Source: Actinomycetota bacterium (lineage in GTDB: Bacteria > Actinomycetota > Thermoleophilia > Gaiellales > Gaiellaceae). From it: a stretch of DNA of 45,340 nucleotides. Within the stretch, counting starts at the first letter, position 1; each line of letters opens with the position of its first letter. The translations under genes were made by a program, and so were the position numbers. Below the pieces are notes generated by a model. The model was not told the origin of the DNA. It was given only the letters and a program-made list of their open reading frames with translations, and did no database searches. The stretch spans positions 1-45,340 of the forward strand of contig VAYM01000115.1 in NCBI GenBank assembly GCA_005884945.1. The letters run 5' to 3'. Positions 22,253 through 30,960 of the stretch are shown here, piece after piece.

Positions 22253-25024
22253 CTGTCGACGCTGCTTGAGTTCGGGATCCTTGGCCCCCTCGAGGTACGG
22301 CGGAACGGGCGGGTCGTTCCGTTGCGTGGGCGCAAGCAGCGTGCGCTCCTCGCGCTGTTGCTCTTGCGCGCGAACGAGATCGTCTCCCGCGACAACACGA
22401 TCCAGGTTCACGTCTCCCAGCTTCGCAAGGCGCTCACCGGCGACGGAATCGACGGCGCCGAGATACTCGCGACGCGCTCGCCCGGCTATGTGCTGAATGT
22501 CTCCGAGGACCAGCTGGACGCACATCGGTTCGAACGACTCGTCTCGCTCGCCGACGAGGCGCGGTCTGCGGGCGACGCCGTGACGGCCTCGGCCTCGTTG
22601 GCCGAGGCGGAGAGCCTCTGGCGCGGGCCGGCGCTCGCGGACGTCTCGCGAGAGCAGTTCACGCGCCCAGAGATCGGCAGGCTCGAGGAAATGCGGGTGC
22701 GCGCGATCGAGGACCGGATCGACTGCGATCTCGAGCTCGGACATCATGTGGAGCTCGTCGGGGAGATCACCTCGCTCGTGGAACGTCATCCGCTCCGCGA
22801 GCGCCTGCGCGAGCAGCTGATGCTCGCGCTCTATCGATCGGGACGTCAGGCCGACGCGCTGGCGGCGTACCAGGACGCGCGAACGAAGCTCGACGAGGAG
22901 CTCGGTATCGCGCCGAGCCCGGCGCTCAGCGACCTGCAGCGGTCGATCCTCCGACAGGACGAAGCGATCGGCGCGACACGGCAGCCGATTCGACGACCGA
23001 CGCACGAGGCTCTTCCCGAGTTCCTCACGCCCTTCGTCGGTCGTGCGCACGACGTCGAAGCCGTCGTCGACCTGGTGCGCCGGGACGACGTTCGCCTGGT
23101 GACGTTGACCGGCCTCGGCGGAATCGGCAAGACGAGGCTCGCGGTCGAGGCCGCGCGGTCGCTCGCAGCCGATTTCGCAGACGGCCTCGCGTTCGTCCCG
23201 CTCGCGACGATCTTCGATCCCGACCTCGTCGCTCCGACGATCGTCCAGGTCCTCGGAGCGGAGGAGGCGGGCAGCGCACCGGAAGACGTCCTCGAACGTC
23301 ACCTCACCGCAAGCCGCTCGCTGCTCGTCGTCGACAACCTCGAACAGGTCGTCGAGGCCGGGGAGCTGTTCTCGCGGCTGTTGCGCGCCGCGCCTGGGCT
23401 GAAGCTCTTGATCACGAGCCGCGCGCCGCTCCGCCTCGAAGGCGAGCACGAGTACACGCTGCCGGCGCTTCCGGTCGAAGAGTCTGTGGCGCTCTTCACC
23501 GAGCGTGCGGAATCGGTCAATCCGAGCTTCGCGGTCACCGAGTCGACGCGGCCGGCGGTCGTCGAGCTGTGCGCACGGCTCGAAGGTCTTCCGCTCGCGA
23601 TCGAGCTCGCGGCTGCGCGAACGCGACTGCTCACGCCTGCGGCGATGCTCGACCGGCTCGATCGCCGGCTCGACCTCCTCGCGGCCGGCCCGCGCGACGT
23701 CCCGGGGCGCCACCGCGCCCTTCGGCTGACGCTCGACTGGAGCTTCGAGCTCCTCACGGCCGAACAGCAGCGCGTGTTCGCACGGCTCGGCGTCTTCGTC
23801 GGCACGTGGGACCTCGACGCGGCCGAGTCAGTGTGTGGCGCGGGCGAGGGCCTCCTGCTCGACCACGTGTCCGCCGTCGCGGAGGAGAGCCTCATCCGGC
23901 GCGAGCCCGGTGACGACGCGCGCTTCGCGATGCTCGAGACGGTGCGCGAATACGCCCTCGAGCGGCTTCGCGAGGCCGGCGAGGAAGACGATGCCCGCGC
24001 ACGCCACGCCCGCTACTTCCTCGCGTTCGCGCAGGAGGCTCACGACGCGCTGGGCGGACCGGAGCAAGCGGGCTCGCTCGCGCAGCTCGAGCGCGAGCAC
24101 GACAATCTACGCGCGGCGCAGTCCTACTTCCGGGAACAGGGCGAGGCAGAGCTGCTCTTGCAGATGTCCGCCTGGCTGTGGCGCTTCTGGCAGATCCACG
24201 GCCACCTCGACGAGGGCCGCCGCGCGCTGGAGGCCGCGCTCGCGGCGGACGTCGACGGCGATCCGAGGTTGCACGTGCGAGTGCTCAACGGGGCCGGTGT
24301 GCTCGCGGCCGAGCAGGGGGACTTCGAGGCTGCCGAGTCGTTCTTCGAGCCCGCGCTCGTCCTCGCGCGGGGGCTCGACGAGCATGAGCGGACCGCGACC
24401 GTCCTCGTGAACCTCGGCAACCTCGGGCTCTTCGCTCGGGACTTCGCGCGCGCACGTCGTCTCTACGAGGAGAGCATCCACTACGCAGCGCTGAGCGGCA
24501 GCCCGGAGGTCGAGGCGATCGCCCGCGAGAACCTCGGGCTCCTCGCGCTGGATCAGGGCGACCTGCGGCACGCCGTCGAGCTGCTCGAGGAGAGCGCGCG
24601 GCTGGCGACGAGCGCGGGCGACGACCGCGGACGCTCTTCCTCCACCCGCGCCCTCGCGGCGGCGCTGCTCGAGAGCGGTGAGACGGAAGCTGCGAAGGCG
24701 CAGCTCGTCGAGAGCCTCGAGCTCGCCCGCCGGCTCGGGGAGCTGAACGGCATCGCGTACTGCCTCGACACGTTCGCGGGGCTCGCGGTGGCGGAGGGCG
24801 ATCCGGAGCGCGCGGCGCGGCTGTTCGGCGCTGCGGACGGGTTGCGGGCGTCGATCGGCGCGTTGCGTCCTCCGGACCAGCAGCCGCTGTACGAGCGCTG
24901 GGTCGCGTCGACGCTCGCTCAGCTCGAGACGGCGACGTATGCGGCCTGCTACGAGTCCGGCCGCGTGCTCGGCCTCGACGAGGCAGCCGAGGTGGCGCTT
25001 GCGAACAGGACGCTCGCGGATTAG
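22253..25024 (+). CDS. AfsR/SARP-like regulator: winged helix (internally deleted), BTAD, NB-ARC-type ATPase and TPR
   Basis: 923 aa if read from CTG 22253, which has GGAGGA 5 nt upstream; TGA at 22250 closes the frame, and no ATG, GTG or TTG occurs before 22322. The extra 23 residues (LLEFGILGPLEVRRNGR) are the family's first strands, so the ORF-track start is too late. In order: OmpR-type winged helix (1-75), BTAD helices (about 80-230), ATPase with GLGGIGKT (287-294) and LLVVDNLEQV, then TPR-like repeats to the end. The winged helix reads VSRD directly into NTIQVHVSQLRK; family members have about 16-18 residues (a LIDALWG-like helix and loop) between these. DNA binding is therefore doubtful. 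No cognate target gene is evident. Confidence 0.85.
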   Translation: MSTLLEFGILGPLEVRRNGRVVPLRGRKQRALLALLLLRANEIVSRDNTIQVHVSQLRKALTGDGIDGAEILATRSPGYVLNVSEDQLDAHRFERLVSLADEARSAGDAVTASASLAEAESLWRGPALADVSREQFTRPEIGRLEEMRVRAIEDRIDCDLELGHHVELVGEITSLVERHPLRERLREQLMLALYRSGRQADALAAYQDARTKLDEELGIAPSPALSDLQRSILRQDEAIGATRQPIRRPTHEALPEFLTPFVGRAHDVEAVVDLVRRDDVRLVTLTGLGGIGKTRLAVEAARSLAADFADGLAFVPLATIFDPDLVAPTIVQVLGAEEAGSAPEDVLERHLTASRSLLVVDNLEQVVEAGELFSRLLRAAPGLKLLITSRAPLRLEGEHEYTLPALPVEESVALFTERAESVNPSFAVTESTRPAVVELCARLEGLPLAIELAAARTRLLTPAAMLDRLDRRLDLLAAGPRDVPGRHRALRLTLDWSFELLTAEQQRVFARLGVFVGTWDLDAAESVCGAGEGLLLDHVSAVAEESLIRREPGDDARFAMLETVREYALERLREAGEEDDARARHARYFLAFAQEAHDALGGPEQAGSLAQLEREHDNLRAAQSYFREQGEAELLLQMSAWLWRFWQIHGHLDEGRRALEAALAADVDGDPRLHVRVLNGAGVLAAEQGDFEAAESFFEPALVLARGLDEHERTATVLVNLGNLGLFARDFARARRLYEESIHYAALSGSPEVEAIARENLGLLALDQGDLRHAVELLEESARLATSAGDDRGRSSSTRALAAALLESGETEAAKAQLVESLELARRLGELNGIAYCLDTFAGLAVAEGDPERAARLFGAADGLRASIGALRPPDQQPLYERWVASTLAQLETATYAACYESGRVLGLDEAAEVALANRTLAD

Positions 25025-25057
25025 CTTCGTTAATAGTTCGGATTAGTGCAGCTCTGG

Positions 25058-25063
25058 TAGGCT
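25058..25063 (+). promoter_or_regulatory. Probable -10 hexamer of the fumarate module
   Basis: TAGGCT lies 10 nt before GTG 25074 in an AT-richer stretch that also has TTAATAGTT further up. The leader would be at most a few bases. Confidence 0.4.
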
Positions 25064-25073
25064 CCGACGCACC

Positions 25074-26267
25074 GTGGGCCACTCCATGTCATTCGACGTG
25101 CTCGTGATCGGGAGCGGTGCTTCGGGACTCGCCGCCGCCGTCTCCGCCCACCGCGCCGGTGCGCGCGTCGGGCTCGCGACGAAGGGCTCGCTCCAGTCGT
25201 GCAACTCCGCGAAGGCTCAGGGCGGGATCCAGGCGGCGTTCGCGGACGACGACTCCCCCGAGCAGCACGCCGACGACGTCTGGAAGTCGAGCCACGAGAC
25301 CGCCGATCGACGCCTCGTCGAGATCCTGACGTCGGAGGCGCCGGGCGCGATCCACTGGCTCGAGGAGAACGGCGTCGAGTTCACGCGCGAGAACGGCGGC
25401 TACCGGCTCGCGCGCTGCGGCGGTGCGTCGCGCAAGCGTCTGCTGCAGGTCGGCGACCGGACCGGCCACGCGATCACGACGGCGCTACGCGACGTCGTCG
25501 AGGCATCGACCATCCAGACGTTTCCGAAATCGCCGCTCAGTGAGCTGGAGCAGAGTTCGAACGGCTGGCGCGCACGCTGCGGCGACCATGTCATCGACGC
25601 GGCGACCGTCGTGCTCGCCGCCGGCGGCCGCTGCTGGAAGGTCGCGCAGGAGCGCGGAGAGCTCTGCACGAACCATCCCGGCGCCACGGGCGAAGTGACC
25701 CAGATCGCGGTCGGCGCCGGTGCCGAGACACGCGATTTCGACGCTCTGCAGTACCACCCCAACGGCGGCGCGTGGCCGCCGAACATGCAGGGGTACTCGA
25801 TCCCTGAGACGACGCGAGCCTACGGCGCCGTCCTGCTCAACGCCGACGGCGAGGAGTTCACCGACTCGCTCGGCCCGCGCGATGCGGTCTCGCATGCGAT
25901 CGTGGACGAAGTGGCGCAGGGCAAGGGCGTCGAGACGCCCGACGGACGTCCCGCGGTGTACCTCGACACGACGCGCATCGCCGAGGACGACGCGAACGTC
26001 TCCCTGCCGTACATGCTGCGGCGCTATCGCGCCGGCGGGATCGATCCGTTGCGCGAGCGCATCTTCACGTATCCCGTTTTGCACTACCAGAACGGCGGGC
26101 TCCTGATCGACACGAGCTCCGAGACGACGGTCGAAGGGCTGTACGCGTGCGGCGAGATCGCCGGCGGCACGCACGGACGCAACCGCATGATGGGGAACTC
26201 GTTGCTCGAGTGTTGCGTCTTCGGACGGCGCGCCGGCAAAGCCGCTGCCGAAAAGGCACGCTCATGA
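25074..26267 (+). CDS. FAD-dependent fumarate reductase/succinate dehydrogenase-like flavoprotein, short form
   Basis: 397 aa. The dinucleotide-binding VIGSGASGLAAAVSA, the SAKAQGGIQAAF loop, HPGATGEVTQIAVGAGAE, LQYHPNGG and the C-terminal GEIAGGTHGRNRMMGNSLLECCVFG are those of the SdhA/FrdA/NadB family. It lacks the 140 or so C-terminal residues (helical domain) of NadB and SdhA. No iron-sulfur or membrane subunit is beside it, but both fumarase subunits follow with an ATGA overlap, so fumarate is probably its substrate or product, as in soluble fumarate reductases. L-aspartate oxidase is a possible alternative, though no nadA or nadC is nearby. ATG 25086 is an alternative start. Confidence 0.8.
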   Translation: MGHSMSFDVLVIGSGASGLAAAVSAHRAGARVGLATKGSLQSCNSAKAQGGIQAAFADDDSPEQHADDVWKSSHETADRRLVEILTSEAPGAIHWLEENGVEFTRENGGYRLARCGGASRKRLLQVGDRTGHAITTALRDVVEASTIQTFPKSPLSELEQSSNGWRARCGDHVIDAATVVLAAGGRCWKVAQERGELCTNHPGATGEVTQIAVGAGAETRDFDALQYHPNGGAWPPNMQGYSIPETTRAYGAVLLNADGEEFTDSLGPRDAVSHAIVDEVAQGKGVETPDGRPAVYLDTTRIAEDDANVSLPYMLRRYRAGGIDPLRERIFTYPVLHYQNGGLLIDTSSETTVEGLYACGEIAGGTHGRNRMMGNSLLECCVFGRRAGKAAAEKARS

Positions 26268-27154
26268 TCACCACCGACCTCGAAGGCATCGTCGAGGACG
26301 CCGCGTCCCACCTCTACGTCTGGGCGCTCAAGGACATCCCGCAGGACCTGCGCGACGCGCTCGCGGACGCGGCCGAGCGCGAGACGTCCGTTTCGGGTCG
26401 GCGCGTCCTCTCGACGATCCTGAAGAACGTCCAGGTCGCCGACGACCAGAAGAACCTCGTCTGCCAGGACACCGGCATCGCGGTCTACACGTGTCGTGTC
26501 GGGGAGCATTTTCCCCTGCATCCGGCACGGATTTACGCGGCGCTCAAGGCCGGTACGGAGCGCGCGACCGTCGAGCATCCGCTGCGCTCGAACGCCGTCC
26601 ACACGATCACGCGCGAGAACACCGGCCCGAACACCGGCCATCGGCTTCCGATCGTCCACTGGGAATTCGTGCCCAGTTGGGACGGGCTCGACGTGAAGTG
26701 CATTCCGAAAGGATCGGGCTCGGAGAACATGAGCTTCCTGAAGATGTGCGTCCCCGCCGACGGCGTGAAGGGGATCAAGCAGTTCGTGCTCGAGTCGATC
26801 GTCGATGCGGGCGGCAAGCCGTGTCCGCCCGGGATCGTCGGCGTCGGTATCGGCGGCTCGGCGGACTACGCGATGTACCTGGCGAAGGAGGCGATCGCGC
26901 GTCCCGTCGGGACGAAGAATCCCGACCCCGTCGTCGCGCAGCTCGAGGAGGAGCTCTACGAGCTGCTGAACGACACAGGCATCGGGCCGATGGGGCTCGG
27001 CGGCGACGTGACTGTGCTGCAGGTACACGTCGAGCACGCGGACACGCACATGACGCTCAATCCCGTCGCCGTCAACTACCAGTGCTGGGCCGCGCGCCGC
27101 GCGACTGCTCACGTCGGCCCCGAGGGCGAAGTGGAGTACGACCGTGAGTTCTAA
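26264..27154 (+). CDS. Class I fumarate hydratase, alpha subunit
   Basis: 296 aa. The two-subunit iron-sulfur fumarase interconverts fumarate and malate. CQDTGIAVY, the NTGHRLPIVHWEF region, KGSGSENMSFLKM, CPPGIVGVGIGGSADY and the end HMTLNPVAVNYQCWAARR fit the alpha subunit, with Cys in CQDTG and CPPG as likely cluster ligands. ATG 26264 overlaps the flavoprotein stop; the ORF-track start at 26147 is a shadow. A tartrate dehydratase would look similar, but the coupling to the fumarate-type flavoprotein supports fumarase. The subunit genes are separate, as in archaea and many anaerobes. Confidence 0.88.
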   Translation: MITTDLEGIVEDAASHLYVWALKDIPQDLRDALADAAERETSVSGRRVLSTILKNVQVADDQKNLVCQDTGIAVYTCRVGEHFPLHPARIYAALKAGTERATVEHPLRSNAVHTITRENTGPNTGHRLPIVHWEFVPSWDGLDVKCIPKGSGSENMSFLKMCVPADGVKGIKQFVLESIVDAGGKPCPPGIVGVGIGGSADYAMYLAKEAIARPVGTKNPDPVVAQLEEELYELLNDTGIGPMGLGGDVTVLQVHVEHADTHMTLNPVAVNYQCWAARRATAHVGPEGEVEYDREF

Positions 27155-27728
27155 GCGCCTGACGTTCCCGACGACCGAAGAGGAGATCCGGACGCTGCGC
27201 GCCGGCGACGAGGTCGTCGTCGACGGTCACATCATCGGCATCCGCGACCGCACGCACATCCGCATCTTCGACCAGGGCGTCGAGCCGCCCATGGATCTCG
27301 ACGGCGCGTTCCTGCTGCACACGGCGCCGGGCGTACGGAAGGTCGGCCCCGGCAAGTACGAGAAGGTCTGCATCGGCACGACGACGTCCGCGCGCATGGT
27401 CCGGTTCACCGCCGGGCTCGGCGAGCGGTACGGCGTCCGCGCGATCTGCGGCAAGGGCGGTCTCCCCGACGAGGCGATCGAGCCGATGCGCAAGCATGGG
27501 ATGGTCTATTTCGCGATCGTCGGCGGCGCGGCGGCGCTCGAGACGACGCAGATCGAGGAGATCGAAGAGGTGGCCTGGGAAGAGCTGATGCCCGAGTGTC
27601 TCTGGAAGTTCCGCGTCAAGGACTTCGGGCCGCTCATCGTCGGCATCGACAGTCACGGCAACTCCGTGTTCCACGACGTCCAGGAACGCGCCAAGCAGAA
27701 GCTGGAGGAGATCTATGCTCGACTGTAA
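27144..27728 (+). CDS. Class I fumarate hydratase, beta subunit
   Basis: 194 aa. The swivelling beta domain shows LRAGDEVVVDGHIIGIRDRTH, GKYEKVCIGTTTSARMV, ICGKGGLPDEAI and AIVGGAAAL, the usual fumarase C-terminal-domain signatures, with normal length. GTG 27144 overlaps the alpha subunit by 11 nt, so the two are made in equal amounts. It ends the fumarate module; a hairpin follows 70 nt later, before the sulfur operon. Confidence 0.9.
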   Translation: MSSKRLTFPTTEEEIRTLRAGDEVVVDGHIIGIRDRTHIRIFDQGVEPPMDLDGAFLLHTAPGVRKVGPGKYEKVCIGTTTSARMVRFTAGLGERYGVRAICGKGGLPDEAIEPMRKHGMVYFAIVGGAAALETTQIEEIEEVAWEELMPECLWKFRVKDFGPLIVGIDSHGNSVFHDVQERAKQKLEEIYARL

Positions 27729-27798
27729 TGACGTCGCGAACGTCCCCGCTGCCACGCCCCTGGCGGCTGCAAAGCGGCGCGCTGCCGCGTCCTCAGTC

Positions 27799-27825
27799 GC
27801 GCTCGTAGCCTCCGGCTACGAGCGC
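27799..27825. terminator. Hairpin between the fumarase and sulfur operons
   Basis: GCGCTCGTAGCC and GGCTACGAGCGC form a perfect 12-bp stem around TCC. It has no T run, so it may be a terminator or a short palindromic repeat; the remaining 147-nt gap holds only the ribosome site AGGAG of the next gene. Confidence 0.6.
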
Positions 27826-27875
27826 TCCCTGCATCCTTGCATCGCTTGCTTTTCGCGTGCCAGGAGCGCGGCATC

Positions 27876-28631
27876 GTGAACGTCCTCGACTTTGAGCCGC
27901 ACCACGGCCTGACGCACGTTCTCGACAAGGGCCTCGGCCCGCGCGCGTGGGAAGACGTCCTCGAGGTCGCGGGTGACCACATCTCGATCGTCAAGCTCGG
28001 GTGGGGCACCGCGGCCGTGACGCAGAACCTGGAGCGGAAGCTCGACGTGCTGCGCGAGAAGCGGGTCGTCATCGGCGGGACGTTCTTCGAGGTCGTCTAC
28101 GCGAAGGGCCGGGTCGACGACTACAAGCGCTGGCTCGGCGAGCTCGGCCTCACGCACGTCGAGATCTCGGACGGCACGATCGAGATCCCGCGCGAGCGAA
28201 AGCTCGAGCTGATCGCCGACTTCGCGCGCGACTTCACCGTCCTCTCCGAGGTGGGCTCGAAGGACTCGTCGGTGGAGTACACGGCCGACGAGTGGGTGCG
28301 GTGGCTGCAGGAGGAGCTCGACGCGGGTGCGTGGAAGGTGATCACGGAGGCGCGGGAGGGAGGCACGGCCGGCATCTTCGACTCGTCCGGCGGCATGCGG
28401 ACCGAGCTGATCGGCGAGATCGCGATGACCGTCGGCCCGGCCCACGTCGTGTTCGAGGCGCCGACGAAGGCCGCCCAGGCGTGGTTCATCAAGACGTTCG
28501 GGCCGTCCGTCAACCTCGGGAACATCCCACCGGACGAAGTGATCCCGCTCGCGACGCTCCGCTACGGCCTGCGCGGCGACACGCTCAAGGAGGTGCTGCT
28601 TGGCGACCGCGCCCGCACTCCGGCTCCCTGA
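27876..28631 (+). CDS. Phosphosulfolactate synthase (ComA) family protein
   Basis: 251 aa TIM-barrel protein. LTHVLDKGLGP, VAGDHISIVKLGWGTAAV, VVIGGTFFEVV, HVEISDGTIEIP and FTVLSEVGSKD are ComA signatures. Characterised members add sulfite to phosphoenolpyruvate to give phosphosulfolactate, used for coenzyme M in archaea and sulfolactate in Bacillus (YitD). GTG 27876 was preferred to the TTG at 27837 since AGGAG lies upstream and the family begins near this point. It is the first gene of a sulfate-assimilation operon that contains an APS reductase, which releases sulfite. The next two coenzyme M genes (comB, comC) and any sulfite reductase are absent from the window. Confidence 0.85.
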   Translation: MNVLDFEPHHGLTHVLDKGLGPRAWEDVLEVAGDHISIVKLGWGTAAVTQNLERKLDVLREKRVVIGGTFFEVVYAKGRVDDYKRWLGELGLTHVEISDGTIEIPRERKLELIADFARDFTVLSEVGSKDSSVEYTADEWVRWLQEELDAGAWKVITEAREGGTAGIFDSSGGMRTELIGEIAMTVGPAHVVFEAPTKAAQAWFIKTFGPSVNLGNIPPDEVIPLATLRYGLRGDTLKEVLLGDRARTPAP

Positions 28632-29286
28632 CGTCGACGCGATGTCGGCGGAGGACGTGCTCGTCTGGGCGTACGAGCAGTTCGGCGACCGGATGTGTCT
28701 CACGTGCTCGTGGCAGCGGCAGTCGTCGGCGCTCCTGCACATGATCAGCGAGCTCGGTCTCGACATCCCCGTCGTCGAGCTCGACACGCTCGTCCTCTTC
28801 CCGGAGACGTACGGGACGCGCGAGCGACTCGTCGAGCGCTACGGGCTCGAGCTCCGGTCGTTTCGCCCGATCGACGCGCCGGACCGGCTCTGGGAACGCG
28901 AGCCGGACCGCTGCTGCCACATCCGCAAGGTCGAGCCGCTCGAGCGTGCGCTCGCCGAGTACGACGCGTGGATAACCGGCATCCGGCGCGAGCAGTCGCC
29001 GACGCGTGCGAACGCGCAGAAGGTCGAGTGGTCCGAGCGCTACGGCGTATGGAAGGTTCAGCCGCTCGTCGACTGGGACGCGAAGCGCGTCCAGGCGTAC
29101 ATCCACGTGAACGAGATTCCGTACAACCCGCTGCACGACGCCGGCTACCCGTCGATCGGCTGCGTCCCGTGCACGCGTCCCGTCACTGCAGGCGAGGACG
29201 AGCGTGCGGGCCGGTGGGCCGGGAGCGACAAGCTCGAGTGCGGGATCCACATCAATGCACCGCTGATCAAGGAGTCGAATGACTAA
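28600..29286 (+). CDS. cysH: Adenylylsulfate (APS) reductase, CysH family, iron-sulfur type
   Basis: 228 aa. It reduces APS or PAPS to sulfite using thioredoxin. Cys pairs DRCCHIRKVEPL and GCVPCTRP bind a 4Fe-4S cluster, which marks the APS-using type; the catalytic Cys lies in LECGIH near the C-terminus. TTG 28600 is well supported by AAGGAGGT 5 nt upstream, although it overlaps the ComA gene by 32 nt; a later start would lose LPDVDAMSAEDVL. The following cysC makes PAPS from APS, so the operon has an enzyme for each fate of APS. Cluster plus thioredoxin dependence is family knowledge. Confidence 0.93.
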   Translation: MATAPALRLPDVDAMSAEDVLVWAYEQFGDRMCLTCSWQRQSSALLHMISELGLDIPVVELDTLVLFPETYGTRERLVERYGLELRSFRPIDAPDRLWEREPDRCCHIRKVEPLERALAEYDAWITGIRREQSPTRANAQKVEWSERYGVWKVQPLVDWDAKRVQAYIHVNEIPYNPLHDAGYPSIGCVPCTRPVTAGEDERAGRWAGSDKLECGIHINAPLIKESND

Positions 29287-29830
29287 GGGATTCACGCTCT
29301 GGTTCACCGGCCTCAGCGGCGCCGGCAAGACGACGATCGCCGAGATCGTCCGCGTCGAGCTCGAAGGGAGAGGCCGGAAGGTCGAGTGGCTCGACGGGGA
29401 CGAGGTGCGCGAGCACCTGTCGAAGGGACTCGGCTTCTCGAAGGAGGACCGCGACACGAACATCGACCGCATCGGGTGGGTCGCGTCGAAGCTCACGCGT
29501 CACGGTGCGGCTGTGATCGTCTCCGCGATCTCGCCGTACGCCGCGGCGCGCGACAAGGCGCGCGCGATGGTCGAGGAGCACGGCGCGTTCGTCGAGGTGT
29601 TCGTCGACGCGTCGGTCGACGAGTGCGCACGGCGCGACGTCAAGGGTCTCTACGAGAAGGCCTTTCGCGGGGAGATCAAGGAGTTCACGGGGGTCTCGGA
29701 TCCCTACGAAATCCCTGTAAATCCACAGATTCTGATCGAGTCGGAGCACGAGGAGCCGGCCGAGAGCGCGCAGCGGATCGTCGCGCTGCTCGAGAGCCGC
29801 GCGCTGATCCCCGCGGCGGTGACGGCGTGA
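29279..29830 (+). CDS. cysC: Adenylylsulfate kinase CysC
   Basis: 183-aa P-loop kinase that phosphorylates APS to PAPS. LWFTGLSGAGKTTIA is the Walker A motif; LDGDEVREHLSKGLGFSKEDRDTN (shortened: DGDEVREHL, FSKEDRDTN) and GLYEKAFRGEIKEFTGVSDPYE are APS-kinase signatures. It overlaps cysH by 8 nt, and its stop overlaps sat by GTGA. With an iron-sulfur APS reductase present, PAPS may be made for sulfation rather than for reduction, but mixed use cannot be excluded. Confidence 0.94.
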   Translation: MTKGFTLWFTGLSGAGKTTIAEIVRVELEGRGRKVEWLDGDEVREHLSKGLGFSKEDRDTNIDRIGWVASKLTRHGAAVIVSAISPYAAARDKARAMVEEHGAFVEVFVDASVDECARRDVKGLYEKAFRGEIKEFTGVSDPYEIPVNPQILIESEHEEPAESAQRIVALLESRALIPAAVTA

Positions 29831-30960
29831 TCGTCGACACCGAGACGCGGCTGATCGCACCGCACGGCGGCGTCCTCGTCGACCGTACCGGCGAACGTCC
29901 GGACGACCTCGATGCGCTCGAGCGCATCAGCCTCACGTCGCGCGAGCTCAGCGACCTCGAGCTGCTCGCGGGCGGCGCTCTGTCACCGCTCGAGGGCTTC
30001 ATGGGCCGTCACGACTACGAGTCCGTGCTCGAGTCGATGCGCCTCGTGAACGGCCTGCCGTGGGCGCTGCCCGTGTGTCTCGCCGTCGTCGAGGCTCCGC
30101 GTGCCGACCGCGTCGCGCTCGTCGACCCGTCCGGAGCTCCCGTCGCGGTGCTCGAGGTCGACGACGTGTACGAGTACGACAAGGAGCGGGAGGCGCAGCA
30201 GGCGTTCCGAACCACGGATGTGGCGCATCCGGGCGTTCGCCGTCTGTACGACCAGAGCCCGCTCTACGTCGCCGGTCGCGTGACGGTGTTCGACCTTCCC
30301 GGCGCGGCGTTCCCGGAGCTCGCGAAGACGCCCGCGGAAACGCGCGCCGAGTTCTCAGCGCGCGGCTGGAGGCGCGTCGTCGGGTTCCAGACGCGCAACC
30401 CGATTCACCGCGCGCACGAGTACCTGACGAAGGTCGCGCTCGAGACGGTCGACGGGCTGCTGATCCATCCGCTCGTCGGCGACACGAAGTCCGACGACGT
30501 TCCGGCCGCGACGCGCGTCGAGTGCTACCGGGTGCTGCTCGACGGCTACTACCCCTCCGACCGTGTCGTCCTCTCCGCGTTCCCGGCTGCGATGCGCTAC
30601 GCGGGCCCGCGCGAGGCGATCTGGCACGCGATCTGCCGGAAGAACTACGGCTGCTCGCATTTCATCGTCGGGCGCGACCACGCAGGCGTCGGCGACTACT
30701 ACGGAACGTACGACGCGCAGCTCGTCTTCGACGAGTTCGAGGCGCACGAGCTGGACATCGAGCCGATGTTCTTCGAGCACTCGTTCTGGTGCCGCACGTG
30801 TGGATCGATGGCCTCCGCGAAGACGTGCCCGCACGACAGGGAGCAGCACGTGTTCCTGTCCGGGACGAAGGTGCGGGAGATGCTCGGCAACGGCGAGCTG
30901 CCGCCGGTCGAGTTCTCGCGCCCGGAGGTCGCACGGGTCCTGATCGACGCGTATCGATGA
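29827..30960 (+). CDS. sat: Sulfate adenylyltransferase (ATP sulfurylase)
   Basis: 377 aa, the single-subunit Sat type, not CysDN. It makes APS from ATP and sulfate. The catalytic QTRNPIHRAHEY (from residue 188), HPLVGDTKSDDV, GRDHAGVGDYYG and a C-terminal zinc-type CRTCGSMASAKTCPH are intact. GTG 29827 overlaps the cysC stop; the ORF-track start at 29386 is a shadow. Sat provides the substrate for both CysH and CysC encoded just upstream, so order and coupling make a complete activation-reduction unit. Confidence 0.95.
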   Translation: MIVDTETRLIAPHGGVLVDRTGERPDDLDALERISLTSRELSDLELLAGGALSPLEGFMGRHDYESVLESMRLVNGLPWALPVCLAVVEAPRADRVALVDPSGAPVAVLEVDDVYEYDKEREAQQAFRTTDVAHPGVRRLYDQSPLYVAGRVTVFDLPGAAFPELAKTPAETRAEFSARGWRRVVGFQTRNPIHRAHEYLTKVALETVDGLLIHPLVGDTKSDDVPAATRVECYRVLLDGYYPSDRVVLSAFPAAMRYAGPREAIWHAICRKNYGCSHFIVGRDHAGVGDYYGTYDAQLVFDEFEAHELDIEPMFFEHSFWCRTCGSMASAKTCPHDREQHVFLSGTKVREMLGNGELPPVEFSRPEVARVLIDAYR

